A stretch of DNA of 64,000 nucleotides from an uncultured Spartobacteria bacterium (GTDB lineage: Bacteria; Verrucomicrobiota; Verrucomicrobiia; Chthoniobacterales; Chthoniobacteraceae). A program made the position numbers and the translations under genes. Location: contig CAIXGS010000005.1 in NCBI GenBank assembly GCA_903919125.1, positions 62,001-126,000 of the forward strand, in the 5' to 3' direction. Shown piece after piece: positions 19,993-29,076 of this stretch (the stretch's first letter is position 1; each line of letters begins with the position of its first letter). The notes below the pieces were generated by a model that was not told the origin of the DNA, searched no databases, and saw only the letters and a list, made by a program, of their open reading frames with translations.

Positions 19993-22635
19993 TTAGGGTT
20001 TGCCCTCCACTTGCTGGCGTAACTTGTCCAAATCTTTTTTTAATTCTCGTGAGGCGTCTTGCAAATTTGAGAACTCGCTTCGCAAGCTTTTAAGCTCCTC
20101 GCTTGGGTGGCGTGCGGCTCGGATTTTTACCAACGCACTCTCCGCCGGTACTTTTTCGGACCGGTAAGCACTCGCGTTGGAAAATGTTTCCAGCATTGCG
20201 ATCGCACGTGGATCTTCGAGATTGCCAAGAGCGTTGATCGATGCGATGCGAATAAGTTCCTTGGGGTGAGGTAGAAAGGAGAGTAATAAATCTCGTGTGT
20301 CATCTTTTTTAAGCTCGTTTCGGGCAAGTGTCCCAGCGGTTTCCAGCCCCAACGCCAGCGTGGACGAGGGAAGTGCCGAGGCACGCTGCCGGAGCGTATC
20401 AATTAACGGGGCAATGAAATTAGGGTCGTCTTGCGACTTAATCGCGGCCAAGGCTCCCTCAGCAAGGCGCTCTCGGAACGATGGTGTGGCAACTGCCCGT
20501 AGAAGCGCTGCGCGAACTTCCTCGGTCTGGTATGGTCCTAAACCTCGCAAGGCAGTTGCTGCGATTCCAGGATTTTTATCGGAAGTAAGTGAGAGCAAAG
20601 CGTCCCGCGCAGGGGGCTCAAAATAACCTCCCAACGCCTTTGCAACGGCGTTACGCACTCTGGCGTCGGGTTGAGTCTGGCTTTCGATTAAGCTGCTCAG
20701 TGCCTCGGGAGAACGCGCTTTTTGGAGCGCCTCAGCGGCTGCGATCCGAACGCCATAGTGAGTTGCATTTTGAAGCGCCTCTAGGATTTTTATGACAGCT
20801 TGCTTGTCGGGCTTATCAGACAGTAAATCCAGCGCGATCAACTGGCCCACACAATCTGTGTTGTCCGCAAGCTGCTGCAACAGCATGGGGCGTGATGGTT
20901 TGAATGTGATCTTCGCGAGCACCGTTTGACGGGGATTAACCCTTATCCCAGTTGGGGCTTTTGGCAGAGGGAGGTAAAAGTCCTCGTTCTTATTTAGGAT
21001 TTGCACCACGCGTTCATGTGGCACCCCGCCCACTGTGAAGCGGAGCGTGAGAGGAAACTGAAACAGGGGAGCCTCCTCAGAAATCTTTTGGGTCTGCTTT
21101 ATTGAAACTTTTGCGAGGTGGGTCTTTTCGTCCCAAGAATAATCAACATCAAGCTGGGGTGCACCAACGCCGTTGACCCACTGATCAAAGAAGCGCTCAA
21201 AACTGCGGCCCGAAAGAGACTCAGCGGCGGAGCGTAAGTCGTCGCTGGTAACAGATCCGTAGGCGTTGCGCTCGAGGTATTTCTGAATGCAAGTGCGATA
21301 CAGATCCGAGCCGAGCTCGGACTTGAGCATGTGTAACACCCACGCGCCTTTGGGGTAAGAAAGGTAGGTGAACATTTCCCCTGGATCTGTGTATTTTTTA
21401 TAAACGATCCCCCGCGTCTCGTTGGTATTCGCCAAGATCCCTTTGGCAGCGTTGTACAAATGGAAAAGAGTCTCGTCTTCACCATGAAAATGACCTTGCC
21501 ACAGCCAGTCGTAATAGGTTGCAAAACCCTCGTTAAGCCAAGTGTGACTCCAGTCTTTGCAGGTCACGAAGTCACCAAACCATTGGTGAGCCAACTCGTG
21601 AGCCACTAAGCTGTTGCTGTCGAAAAGGTTCTCTGTTTCCGGCGTAAACAACGTGCGCGTCGTCAGCGTGGTCAAACTCGTATTTTCCATCCCGCCCCAG
21701 TGAAAGTCATGAATCACCACCTGGGCGTATTTTGCCCACGGATAGGGGACTCCGGTTTCGTGCTCGAAGAATTCCATCATGTTCTTCGTATGGCGAAAGG
21801 AGTTCGCGGCCTGCGGCAACTGGTCTGGAGTGGTCCAGAATTGGAGAGGAATGTCGCGGAGTTGATCCTCGACCTTGGTGAATTCCCCCGTGACCAGTGT
21901 CACGAGATAATTGGCGTGTGGCTTGTCCTGGAGCCAATGATGGAGTTCGAGACCGTCTTTTCCGTGGGTTGAAGCGAGCTGCCTTCCGTTGGAAAGGGAG
22001 ACCATGCCCTCAGGCAAATGGCAGGTGATTTCTGAAGTGAATTTCGCTTGAGGATAATCCAAGCATGGAAACCAGTGCCGCGATTCGGTCGTCTCACCCT
22101 GCGTCCAAAGGTGAGTGTAGGTGTAACCCATTTCCTTGGTGCGAAAGTACATGCCTTTTACAGGTTCGGCGGAATACTGCACGGTGACAAAGGCCTCTTT
22201 TCCCACAGGGATTGGCGTGAGGAAACTTAGAACGATCTCCTTGTCTCCCGCTTGGTAACGCAGGCCTGTCTCCGAACTGGTGATCGAGTGAACGCTCAGA
22301 TCAATGGCGTCCAGGCGCAACTCTTCTAACGGCTTTCCAATGGGTTGGAAGCGAAGTGTCGCGGATCCACTTAGCGTGCGTTTTTGGAAATCCGGCGTGA
22401 TGTCCAACTCTAGATGCCGTACTTCCACGCGTTTGTCGGGGGCGTATTTGCGGTATAACGGCGACTCCACCGATAGAGGCGCGGGGGAAGGCGCACAAAA
22501 CCTGCAGTAGTGAGTTTCCTGCACTGAGGCATTTGCCCGAGCGCTGGGAGTCGCTACAAAACCTCCTGTTAGAAGCAGCAGCAAAAGCCGCCAAACCCGC
22601 TCACAAAGGACTAGAGCACTTGGATGGGTGCGCAT
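19993..22635 (-). CDS. M1 family metallo-aminopeptidase with C-terminal HEAT repeats
   Basis: An exported zinc aminopeptidase of 880 aa. The signal peptide (RVWRLLLLLLTGGFVATPSA) supports the ATG at 22635; the frame runs 40 codons further up to 22755, but that would overlap ilvB and bury the signal peptide. The substrate-binding motif GGMEN begins at residue 314, and the zinc motif HELAHQW (His346, Glu347, His350) is completed by Glu369 in NEGFATYY. Past the catalytic region, roughly residues 600-820, lie HEAT-like repeats (for example ALQNATHYGVRIAAAEAL), which in M1 enzymes replace the ERAP1-type C-terminal domain. The last 40 residues (KSLRSEFSNLQDASRELKKD) form a predicted coiled coil. 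It lies 55 bp downstream of ilvB on the same strand. Confidence 0.93.
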   Translation of the reverse strand: MRTHPSALVLCERVWRLLLLLLTGGFVATPSARANASVQETHYCRFCAPSPAPLSVESPLYRKYAPDKRVEVRHLELDITPDFQKRTLSGSATLRFQPIGKPLEELRLDAIDLSVHSITSSETGLRYQAGDKEIVLSFLTPIPVGKEAFVTVQYSAEPVKGMYFRTKEMGYTYTHLWTQGETTESRHWFPCLDYPQAKFTSEITCHLPEGMVSLSNGRQLASTHGKDGLELHHWLQDKPHANYLVTLVTGEFTKVEDQLRDIPLQFWTTPDQLPQAANSFRHTKNMMEFFEHETGVPYPWAKYAQVVIHDFHWGGMENTSLTTLTTRTLFTPETENLFDSNSLVAHELAHQWFGDFVTCKDWSHTWLNEGFATYYDWLWQGHFHGEDETLFHLYNAAKGILANTNETRGIVYKKYTDPGEMFTYLSYPKGAWVLHMLKSELGSDLYRTCIQKYLERNAYGSVTSDDLRSAAESLSGRSFERFFDQWVNGVGAPQLDVDYSWDEKTHLAKVSIKQTQKISEEAPLFQFPLTLRFTVGGVPHERVVQILNKNEDFYLPLPKAPTGIRVNPRQTVLAKITFKPSRPMLLQQLADNTDCVGQLIALDLLSDKPDKQAVIKILEALQNATHYGVRIAAAEALQKARSPEALSSLIESQTQPDARVRNAVAKALGGYFEPPARDALLSLTSDKNPGIAATALRGLGPYQTEEVRAALLRAVATPSFRERLAEGALAAIKSQDDPNFIAPLIDTLRQRASALPSSTLALGLETAGTLARNELKKDDTRDLLLSFLPHPKELIRIASINALGNLEDPRAIAMLETFSNASAYRSEKVPAESALVKIRAARHPSEELKSLRSEFSNLQDASRELKKDLDKLRQQVEGKP

Positions 22636-22690
22636 CCTTTTTTTAGGGCGTGTAGCGGGTGGGGGCGCTGCGGTTGGCTCCGAGGCAAGA

Positions 22691-24541
22691 TTAGAGGCCG
22701 CTGCCGGCTTCAAGCTTTTGGCGCCCCTTGTAGATGACCTCTTTGTAAGTGCCACCGCTCGGGATCATTGGCAATACATGTTCAGTGTATGGCACCATGA
22801 CATCGAGCACGTAAGCTTCCTTGGAGTCGAGCATTCGTTGCATGGCGGCGCGGAGATCCTTTTTGTGGATCACCCGTTCGCACGGCACGCCGAAGCCTTT
22901 GCAGATGCTAATATAATCCGGATAAATCCGAGTGAGATCCTCGGGGTCTCCCAAGAAAGTGTGACCGCGGTTGGAGTTGTAGAAACGGTCTTCCCATTGA
23001 ACCACCATGCCGAGCCATTGATTGTTCAGAATGAGCGCCTTGGCGGCAATTTTTTCGATGTGAGCCAGGGCGAGTTCTTGGACGTTCATCAAAAAGGATC
23101 CATCCCCATCGATATCGACGACCTGCTTGTCGGGGCAGGCGACTTTTGCGCCAATTGCCGCTGGGTAACCGAAGCCCATTGAGCCCAATCCCGCCGAGGT
23201 GATGAAGGATCGTGGTTCGTTGTACTTGTAAAATTGACCGGCCCACATCTGGTGTTGTCCCACGCCTGTGGTAATGATCGCATCTCCTTGGGTGAGCTCG
23301 TAGAGAAGTTCTATAGCATACTGCGGTTGAATGAGATCAGGAGTGTCGTCGTAGGTGAATGGGAAGGCATCGCGCCATTCGGCAATCTGCTTGTACCATT
23401 CAGGGAACTGAGTGAATTGGGTAAGCTCAGCGTGGTCTGCTGGCTTCTTTCCAGAACGTTCGAGCAGCTCATTCAGGCGGGCGAGGGCGTACTTCACGTC
23501 GCTAATGATCGGGAGGCGAACATGCTTGTTTTTGTTGACCTCCGACTCGTCGATTTCGATGTGGACGATGGTTCCGTGTTTGGCAAATTCTGAAATCTTG
23601 CCGGTGACCCGATCATCGAAGCGTACGCCCACGGCGAGCAGAAGGTCTGCTTCGTTAACTGCGTTATTGGCGTAAACGGTTCCGTGCATCCCTAACCAGC
23701 GCAATGATAAGGGATGAGTTTCTGGGAAGCACCCTATGCCCATGAGTGTGGATGCCACTGGGATGCCCGTCCGCAGAGCGAACTCCTTTAATTCGGCCGC
23801 TGCACCACTGGAGATCACGCCACCGCCGACGTACAACATCGGACGCTTAGCCTGTTCGATGAGGCCCACGAGCTCGTTCAAAGCGAGATCATCGGCGTGG
23901 CGCATCGGGTCGTAGCCGCGGAGTTTGACCTCTGCAGGAAATACAGGGCGCACAATGGCCTGCTGGATGTTTTTCGGAATGTCGATGAGCACGGGGCCTG
24001 GACGACCCGTTTGTGCAATGTGGAAAGCTTCCTTTACGATGCGCGGGATGTCGTTGACATCTAGCACAAGATAGTTGTGCTTAACGACTTGCGCTGTAAC
24101 TGAAAAAACGTCTGTTTCTTGGAAGGCGCCCTTGCCGATCATGTGTTGAGGCACCTGTCCAGTGATCGCCACGAGCGGAATAGAGTCCAGATAGGCGTCA
24201 GCGATACAGGTCACCAGATTTGTGGCACCGGGGCCAGAGGTTGCCATTACCACGCCGGCTCTGCCAGTTGCTCTCGCATATCCTTCGGCAGAGAAGCCGC
24301 CGCCCTGCTCGTGGCGCGGCAGAAGGGTACGGATTTTCGAGGATCTTGTGAGGGCCTGATGCATGTGCATCGAAGCTCCGCCCGGGTATGCAAAAATTGT
24401 GTCAACCCCCTCCCGTTCAAGGCAGGCTACAAGCACATCTGCGCCGCTCATGGCCTCGCCGCGTTCTGGAGCGGCGGGGGGGTGAGTGGAGGAGGAATGT
24501 GAAGCGCTGGTAGCGGGGTTGGAGTGCGTGGAATGACTCAT
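22691..24541 (-). CDS. ilvB: Acetolactate synthase large subunit
   Basis: A TPP- and FAD-dependent enzyme of branched-chain amino acid synthesis, 616 aa. The catalytic Glu78 in [18 protein letters not shown], the GPGATN turn, the FAD-domain region and the TPP motif starting GDGSFLMN (479-486) and ending NNQ are all present, as is QHQMWAGQ. The C-terminus ([10 protein letters not shown]) is typical of true acetolactate synthases rather than of pyruvate oxidases. The first 30 residues are a Ser/His/Pro-rich tail absent from most family members; translation might instead begin at the Met31 codon (24451), giving [16 protein letters not shown]. No regulatory small subunit (ilvN) or ilvC is adjacent, so the pathway genes must lie elsewhere. 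Confidence 0.95.
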   Translation of the reverse strand: MSHSTHSNPATSASHSSSTHPPAAPERGEAMSGADVLVACLEREGVDTIFAYPGGASMHMHQALTRSSKIRTLLPRHEQGGGFSAEGYARATGRAGVVMATSGPGATNLVTCIADAYLDSIPLVAITGQVPQHMIGKGAFQETDVFSVTAQVVKHNYLVLDVNDIPRIVKEAFHIAQTGRPGPVLIDIPKNIQQAIVRPVFPAEVKLRGYDPMRHADDLALNELVGLIEQAKRPMLYVGGGVISSGAAAELKEFALRTGIPVASTLMGIGCFPETHPLSLRWLGMHGTVYANNAVNEADLLLAVGVRFDDRVTGKISEFAKHGTIVHIEIDESEVNKNKHVRLPIISDVKYALARLNELLERSGKKPADHAELTQFTQFPEWYKQIAEWRDAFPFTYDDTPDLIQPQYAIELLYELTQGDAIITTGVGQHQMWAGQFYKYNEPRSFITSAGLGSMGFGYPAAIGAKVACPDKQVVDIDGDGSFLMNVQELALAHIEKIAAKALILNNQWLGMVVQWEDRFYNSNRGHTFLGDPEDLTRIYPDYISICKGFGVPCERVIHKKDLRAAMQRMLDSKEAYVLDVMVPYTEHVLPMIPSGGTYKEVIYKGRQKLEAGSGL

Positions 24542-24664
24542 AAAGGTGGCTGTGTTCAGAAACGGGGCTTGATTCTAACGTGCCTCGCGTTCTAGAGCAA
24601 GCGTGTGGAGAGGAATCTGAGCGCCGCGCGTCAAGGTGCGGTGAGGTGCGTGGATGAACGGCGA

Positions 24665-25555
24665 TTAAACGACAAATTCCAGATTCACGATTTCGGGAAT
24701 TAGCCCGGCTGCATGGGCCCGGCCGAGAAATTCGCGGATCGCAGCCCTACCAGTATCCCCGTAATCTAGCGTGTAATCGTTGACGTACATGCCGATGAAT
24801 TCGTCGGCGAGAGTCTCATCCATACCCCGTGCAAGTGGCATCGCGTGGGCGACACCTGCCTTGCGATGTTGCAGGCCGTATTCAATGCTTTCGCGCAGGA
24901 CGATGTTGATTTCACTGCGCTCGGCGAGAGAGAAGTCCTTGCGTATTACGTTGCCGCCCAGAGGTAAAGGCAAACCAGTTTCCGCCTTCCACCATTGGCC
25001 TAAATCCAAGACTTTTTCAAATCCCTCTTGCCCATAAGTGAGCTGGCCCTCGTGGATAATCAGACCGACCTCCGCTTTTCCCTCCAGTACCGTTGGGAAG
25101 ATTTCATCGAAAGGCACCACGATGTGCTTGGGGAGCTCTTGGTGTTCTGAATCCGCCAGATACAGTTGGAGGCTGAGCCACGCGCTGGTCATCAGACCGG
25201 GCACAGCAATGAGCCGATCGCGCAGCCAAGTCTTCAGCGAGTGGGGTTCAGTGGGGAACTCCACGCCGCGCTTGACCACGAGCATCGGGCCGTAACCGTC
25301 ACCCATGCTGGCGCCGCAGGGGAGCAACGCGTAACGATCCGAGACGAAGGCGTAGGCGTGTATGGAAATGGCAGAAATGGCGAGCTCGCTGCGGGTAGCG
25401 CGCTCGTTGAGAGTCTGGATGTCTTGGAGCGTGTGTTCAAAATTCCAGCCGCGAGTGTCAATCTTGTGTTCGGCGAGCGCGTAGAACATGAACGCGTCGT
25501 CGGGGTCGGGAGAATGTCCGAGGGAGAGAGCTTCAGGGCGGGCCATAGGGGACAA
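24665..25555 (-). CDS. MqnD-like 1,4-dihydroxy-6-naphthoate synthase (futalosine menaquinone pathway)
   Basis: A 296-aa cytoplasmic protein with the periplasmic-binding-protein-like fold of the MqnA/MqnD family. The opening LGHSPDPDDAFMFYALAEHK corresponds to the family SPCPNDTFMFxAL motif, and ISAISIHAYAFVSDRYALLPCGASMG to the substrate cleft. VGLIIHEGQLTYGQEGFEKV and FIGMYVNDYTLDYGDTGR are typical of MqnD, which cleaves cyclic de-hypoxanthine futalosine to 1,4-dihydroxy-6-naphthoate. MqnA is the main alternative. No other menaquinone gene is nearby, so assignment within the family is not certain. The start may be 25555 or the Met codon at 25546. A small hairpin occupies the 56-bp spacer after aguA. 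Confidence 0.8.
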   Translation of the reverse strand: MSPMARPEALSLGHSPDPDDAFMFYALAEHKIDTRGWNFEHTLQDIQTLNERATRSELAISAISIHAYAFVSDRYALLPCGASMGDGYGPMLVVKRGVEFPTEPHSLKTWLRDRLIAVPGLMTSAWLSLQLYLADSEHQELPKHIVVPFDEIFPTVLEGKAEVGLIIHEGQLTYGQEGFEKVLDLGQWWKAETGLPLPLGGNVIRKDFSLAERSEINIVLRESIEYGLQHRKAGVAHAMPLARGMDETLADEFIGMYVNDYTLDYGDTGRAAIREFLGRAHAAGLIPEIVNLEFVV

Positions 25556-25559
25556 GACA

Positions 25560-25575
25560 GTCTCAAAAGTGAGAC
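25560..25575 (-). other. Short hairpin between aguA and the mqnD-like gene
   Basis: GTCTCA and TGAGAC form a perfect 6-bp stem with a 4-base loop, 37 bases after the aguA stop codon and directly before the mqnD-like start. No T-run follows, so it could affect read-through or mRNA stability but is not a clear terminator. Confidence 0.35.
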
Positions 25576-25611
25576 GTTGTGAAAGGAAAAACCGCTGCGA
25601 GCTCTGAGAGC

Positions 25612-26673
25612 CTAGAGCGGCTGCTGTTGGGTTAGGCAGTGGAACGCGCCCAGGCCCCAGATGAGTTCACGACAATCGATGGCGACGATCCTGCGATTGG
25701 GGAATGCCTTTTCTAAAACTGAAATGGCCAAGGCGTCCGCTGGATCATTAAAAACTGGAAGCAACACCACGGAATTCGCGATATAAAAGTTTGCGTAACT
25801 CGCTGGTAATCTGAGGCCTTCGCGGTCAATGCGCGCGGGCATTGGCAATTCAATGACTTGGAGGGGCGCGCCGTCTTCTAGGTGCAGGCGCGACAGTGTT
25901 TCGAGATTTTCGGCGAGCGGCTTGTGGTTGGGATCCTCCGTGTTTGGTTCCACGACGGAGAGAACAGTGGTGCGGTTGATGAACCGGGTGAGGTCATCGA
26001 TGTGGCCGTCTGTATCGTCGCCCTCGATGCCGTCGCCTAGCCAAAGAATGTTAGTGACTCCTAAGAAAGCTTTGAGTCGCGCTTCAATCTCCGCCTGGGT
26101 GAGGTTGGGATTGCGGTTGGGATTTAACAAACAACTCCGCGTGGTGAGCAAAGTGCCGCTTCCATTGAGTTCGACCGAACCGCCTTCGAGGATCATGTTA
26201 GGCGCATAAACTTCTAGGCCAAGGAGTTCAGCGATTTTTGTTGGAACACAATCGTCGAGGTCGTGGGGTGGATATTTTCCACCCCAAGCGTTGTAATCCC
26301 AGTCGACGACGACTGTGGAGGGATCTGCGTCTCGCTTAAGAAAGATCGGGCCGTGGTCGCGACACCAAGGTTCGTAAGTCGGGTGTTTGTAGAAACGCAC
26401 ATGAGCATCTCGTGCGCCTGCACGGAGCAGTTGTCGGCGCACATCGGCTTCGTGGGCGTGATCCCAGACGTTGATACATACCGGCTCGGAATCTGCAAGC
26501 GCGTCAACCATTTGAGCAAAGGTGGGCATCACCTTGTCGTAAGCGTCTGGGAAGGAGATGCCGTCGGGGCGTGGCCAAGAGAGCCATGTGGCGGCGTGCG
26601 GCTCCCATTCGGCGGGCATCCGGTATCCGAGGCTCGCTGGAGAAGGTGAATTCAGCCCGTGTTTTTTAAACAT
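25612..26673 (-). CDS. aguA: Agmatine deiminase
   Basis: Hydrolyses agmatine to N-carbamoylputrescine and ammonia, the first step of the agmatine route to putrescine. The 353-aa protein opens with YRMPAEWEPHAATWLSWP, shows the conserved CRDHGPIF, ILEGGSVELNG and GDDTDGHIDDLTRF blocks, and ends WGLGAFHCLTQQQPL with the catalytic Cys346. I chose the ATG at 26673 because GGGAG stands about six bases upstream and the start then overlaps the aguB stop by 8 bp, implying translational coupling. The frame could extend to 26718 inside aguB. The family is peptidyl-arginine-deiminase-like, but the HCLTQQQP end is diagnostic of the agmatine enzyme. Confidence 0.96.
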   Translation of the reverse strand: MFKKHGLNSPSPASLGYRMPAEWEPHAATWLSWPRPDGISFPDAYDKVMPTFAQMVDALADSEPVCINVWDHAHEADVRRQLLRAGARDAHVRFYKHPTYEPWCRDHGPIFLKRDADPSTVVVDWDYNAWGGKYPPHDLDDCVPTKIAELLGLEVYAPNMILEGGSVELNGSGTLLTTRSCLLNPNRNPNLTQAEIEARLKAFLGVTNILWLGDGIEGDDTDGHIDDLTRFINRTTVLSVVEPNTEDPNHKPLAENLETLSRLHLEDGAPLQVIELPMPARIDREGLRLPASYANFYIANSVVLLPVFNDPADALAISVLEKAFPNRRIVAIDCRELIWGLGAFHCLTQQQPL

Positions 26674-27565
26674 GTCGATCTCCCAGATAACGTTGCTCGA
26701 TGCCTTGGTAGGCATCAATGCGACGGTCTCGCAAAAACGGCCAGTGGGTTCTCTGGGTGTCTACGGAGTCCAGATCCACCTCTGCCACAATGATTTCTTC
26801 TTGATCAACAGAACCACGGTGAAGGATTTGTCCGGAAGGATCTGCAACAAAGCTTTGCCCCCAAAACTCGATGCCGTCCCCTCCGTCAGGCGCTTCGTGG
26901 CCGACTCGGTTTGGGGCCACCACGTAACAGCCGTTTGCGATGGCGTGGCCGCGCTGCACGGTTTCCCAGGCACTGTGCTGCCTTACGCCGTACTGCTCCT
27001 TTTCGCTGGGATGCCAACCGATTGCAGTTGGGTAGAACAAGATCTGTGCCCCGTGTAGTGCAGTAAGGCGGGCTGCCTCGGGGTACCATTGGTCCCAGCA
27101 GATGCACACGCCGATTCGGCCGAAGCGAGTGTCCCAAGCGCGGAAACCTAGATCCCCGGGGGTGAAGTAAAACTTTTCGTAGAACAACGGGTCGTCCGGG
27201 ATGTGCATTTTCCGGTACTTGCCCATGTAGGTGCCGTCCGCGTCCAGGACCACCGCAGTGTTGTGGTAAAGTCCGGCAGCGCGGCGTTCAAAAAGCGAGG
27301 CGATGATGACGACGCCGAGTTCTTTGGCGAGGTTGGCGAAGATTTGCGTGCTTGGCCCCGGGATTTCTTCGGCGAGCGAGAAGTATTTGTGATCCTCGAC
27401 TTGGCAAAAATAAACGGAGGAGAAGAGCTCCTGGAGGCAGATGATTTGTGCGCCTTGGCTTGCGGCCTGACGGGTGCGTTCTATTGCTTTGCTCAGGTTT
27501 GCCTGAACATCAGCACCGCAATGCATTTGGACCAGACCAACTCTGACAGACTTTGGATGATTCAT
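26666..27565 (-). CDS. aguB: N-carbamoylputrescine amidase
   Basis: A nitrilase-family hydrolase of 299 aa that converts N-carbamoylputrescine to putrescine, carbon dioxide and ammonia. The Glu-Lys-Cys triad is Glu46 in CLQELFSSVYFCQ, Lys119 in KYRKMHIPDDPLFYEKFYF and Cys156 in GVCICWDQWYPEAAR. The ILFYPTAIGWHPSEKE stretch and AIANGCYVVAPNR are characteristic of AguB rather than of general amidases. It is first of a two-gene operon with aguA, overlapping it by 8 bp, so together they supply putrescine, which in Gram-negative cells is a polyamine and can be an envelope component. Confidence 0.96.
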   Translation of the reverse strand: MNHPKSVRVGLVQMHCGADVQANLSKAIERTRQAASQGAQIICLQELFSSVYFCQVEDHKYFSLAEEIPGPSTQIFANLAKELGVVIIASLFERRAAGLYHNTAVVLDADGTYMGKYRKMHIPDDPLFYEKFYFTPGDLGFRAWDTRFGRIGVCICWDQWYPEAARLTALHGAQILFYPTAIGWHPSEKEQYGVRQHSAWETVQRGHAIANGCYVVAPNRVGHEAPDGGDGIEFWGQSFVADPSGQILHRGSVDQEEIIVAEVDLDSVDTQRTHWPFLRDRRIDAYQGIEQRYLGDRHV

Positions 27566-27734
27566 GTGAGATGTTTGCCAACCGCCAAGAAAAGACGCGC
27601 TAAAAAAAGGGTTACAATTGTGCCACAGCCGACTTCGATGCGGAACAGTAAGGGGGGACGCCTTCTCACCCGCTTTGGCGATCCGGTTCCTTGAGAGCGA
27701 GGCACCAGAACGGGTAAGGTTGTCTTAAAGCGGA

Positions 27735-28436
27735 CTATTTTGCAGCGGGCGCGGTTGTCGCGGGGGCCGCACTTGGGGTTGCGGGTGCCGCACTTGGGGT
27801 TGGCACCTGAGGAGAGACGATGGTGATACTCTCCACAGCAATGCGTTCGGTGGGTTTGCTGCGCTCGCGTCCGTTGGATACAACCGGTGTATCACCGATT
27901 TTAAGCAGCACGTCTTCGCCTTTAATGACGTGGCCGAAGGCTGTGTATTTCCCGTCAAGAAACGGGGCGGCATCCAGACAGATAAAAAACTGGGAGCCTG
28001 CGGAATCTGGATCGTTGCTGCGCGCCATGGAGAGAACGCCTCGTTCATGTTTGCGTTCGTTGAATTCGGCTTTGATTTTGTAGCCGGGGTCGCCAGTGCC
28101 CCAAGCGGATTCTTGGGAGAGGTCCTTGGTTTTAGGGTCGCCGCCCTGAATCATGAAGCCTTTGATAATTCTGTGAAAGGCAGTGTCCTTGTAAAAGCCT
28201 TCTTTGGAGAGTTTTTTGAAGTTTTTAACGGTCTCTGGCGCGACGTCGCTCCAGAATTCGACGGTCATTTCTCCCTTATTGGTTTTGATGACGGCGACTT
28301 CCTTAGACGCAGGCGTTGTCAGCGGCGCAGGCACCTCGGGGGAAGGGGCGGGCAAGGTTGCGGGGGTTTGGGCGAAGGTCTGCAGCGTGCCAAGCAGCAA
28401 GCTGATTGCGCTGAGTCGGAGGGTTGCTCTTTTCAT
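27735..28436 (-). CDS. Exported cyclophilin-type peptidyl-prolyl cis-trans isomerase
   Basis: A 233-aa cyclophilin that should assist folding of proteins in the periplasm. The ATG at 28436 gives a good signal peptide ([20 protein letters not shown], cleavage after TFAQ); an upstream ATG at 28475 would spoil it. After an Ala/Pro linker the cyclophilin domain starts near residue 50 with [20 protein letters not shown], includes [15 protein letters not shown] and ends its active-site half with [18 protein letters not shown]. The C-terminus is a low-complexity tail with two copies of PSAAPAT. The residues expected for catalysis (Arg in FHR, Phe and Gln in SQFF) are present. It is transcribed divergently from a second cyclophilin gene 78 bp away. 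Confidence 0.93.
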   Translation of the reverse strand: MKRATLRLSAISLLLGTLQTFAQTPATLPAPSPEVPAPLTTPASKEVAVIKTNKGEMTVEFWSDVAPETVKNFKKLSKEGFYKDTAFHRIIKGFMIQGGDPKTKDLSQESAWGTGDPGYKIKAEFNERKHERGVLSMARSNDPDSAGSQFFICLDAAPFLDGKYTAFGHVIKGEDVLLKIGDTPVVSNGRERSKPTERIAVESITIVSPQVPTPSAAPATPSAAPATTAPAAK

Positions 28437-28514
28437 AATCGATCCGATTTTCAGCAAACATTCGGCGACACGCAAGTATTCCCCTTCGCTAGATTCGAGC
28501 GTATATTAAGGTTG

Positions 28515-29012
28515 ATGGAAAATATTCGAATCATCTTAAACACCTCCCGCGGCGCGATTGAAGCTACTTTGTTTGCTTCAGAAGTGCCCATGACAGCCGC
28601 TAATTTTCTGAACTTGGCGAAGCGGGGCTTTTACAACGGCATCACTTTTCACAGGGTGATCAAAGATTTCATGATCCAAGGGGGCGACCCCACAGGAACC
28701 GGTAGTGGCGGACCAGGGTACCGTTTTCCCGATGAAATTCGGAAAACTTTAACGCATTCTAAGCCCGGTATTTTTTCGATGGCCAACGCGGGACGCAACA
28801 CCAACGGTAGCCAGTTTTTTATCACCCACCTTCCCACACCGCACCTAGATGGAAAGCACGCGGTTTTCGGAGAAGTCACTAAAGGGCAGGACGTTGTTGA
28901 CTCGATTGAGAAAGGTGACGTGATTGAGTCTATTGAAATCTTGGATTCCACAGACGCTTTGTTTGAATCTGAAAAGGATTTGATAGCGGCCTGGAACAAG
29001 GCCCTTGAATAG
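28515..29012 (+). CDS. Cytoplasmic cyclophilin-type peptidyl-prolyl cis-trans isomerase
   Basis: A 165-aa single-domain cyclophilin without signal peptide. It starts [20 protein letters not shown] and contains [53 protein letters not shown] and [20 protein letters not shown], the full PpiB-type motif series. The frame is open upstream to 27930, but that stretch is the antisense of the exported cyclophilin gene, so I place the start at the ATG 28515, with AAGG three bases before it. A TATATT box lies only eight bases upstream of the ATG, which would give a nearly leaderless transcript if used. The pairing with an exported paralogue on the other strand gives one isomerase for each compartment. 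Confidence 0.94.
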   Translation: MENIRIILNTSRGAIEATLFASEVPMTAANFLNLAKRGFYNGITFHRVIKDFMIQGGDPTGTGSGGPGYRFPDEIRKTLTHSKPGIFSMANAGRNTNGSQFFITHLPTPHLDGKHAVFGEVTKGQDVVDSIEKGDVIESIEILDSTDALFESEKDLIAAWNKALE

Positions 29013-29076
29013 GGCCAATCCGCGTCTTCTTGACTGCGATGCTTAATGGTTCGCGGGAGAGGGACGCCATTTTTTG

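Noticed and set aside
24542-24664. Leader upstream of ilvB considered for a branched-chain amino acid attenuator
   Set aside because: No leader peptide with Leu/Val/Ile codon runs and no competing hairpins or T-box elements could be seen.
27930-28514. Upstream extension of the cytoplasmic cyclophilin frame (195 extra codons)
   Set aside because: It is antisense to the exported cyclophilin gene, and family members start at the ATG 28515 position.
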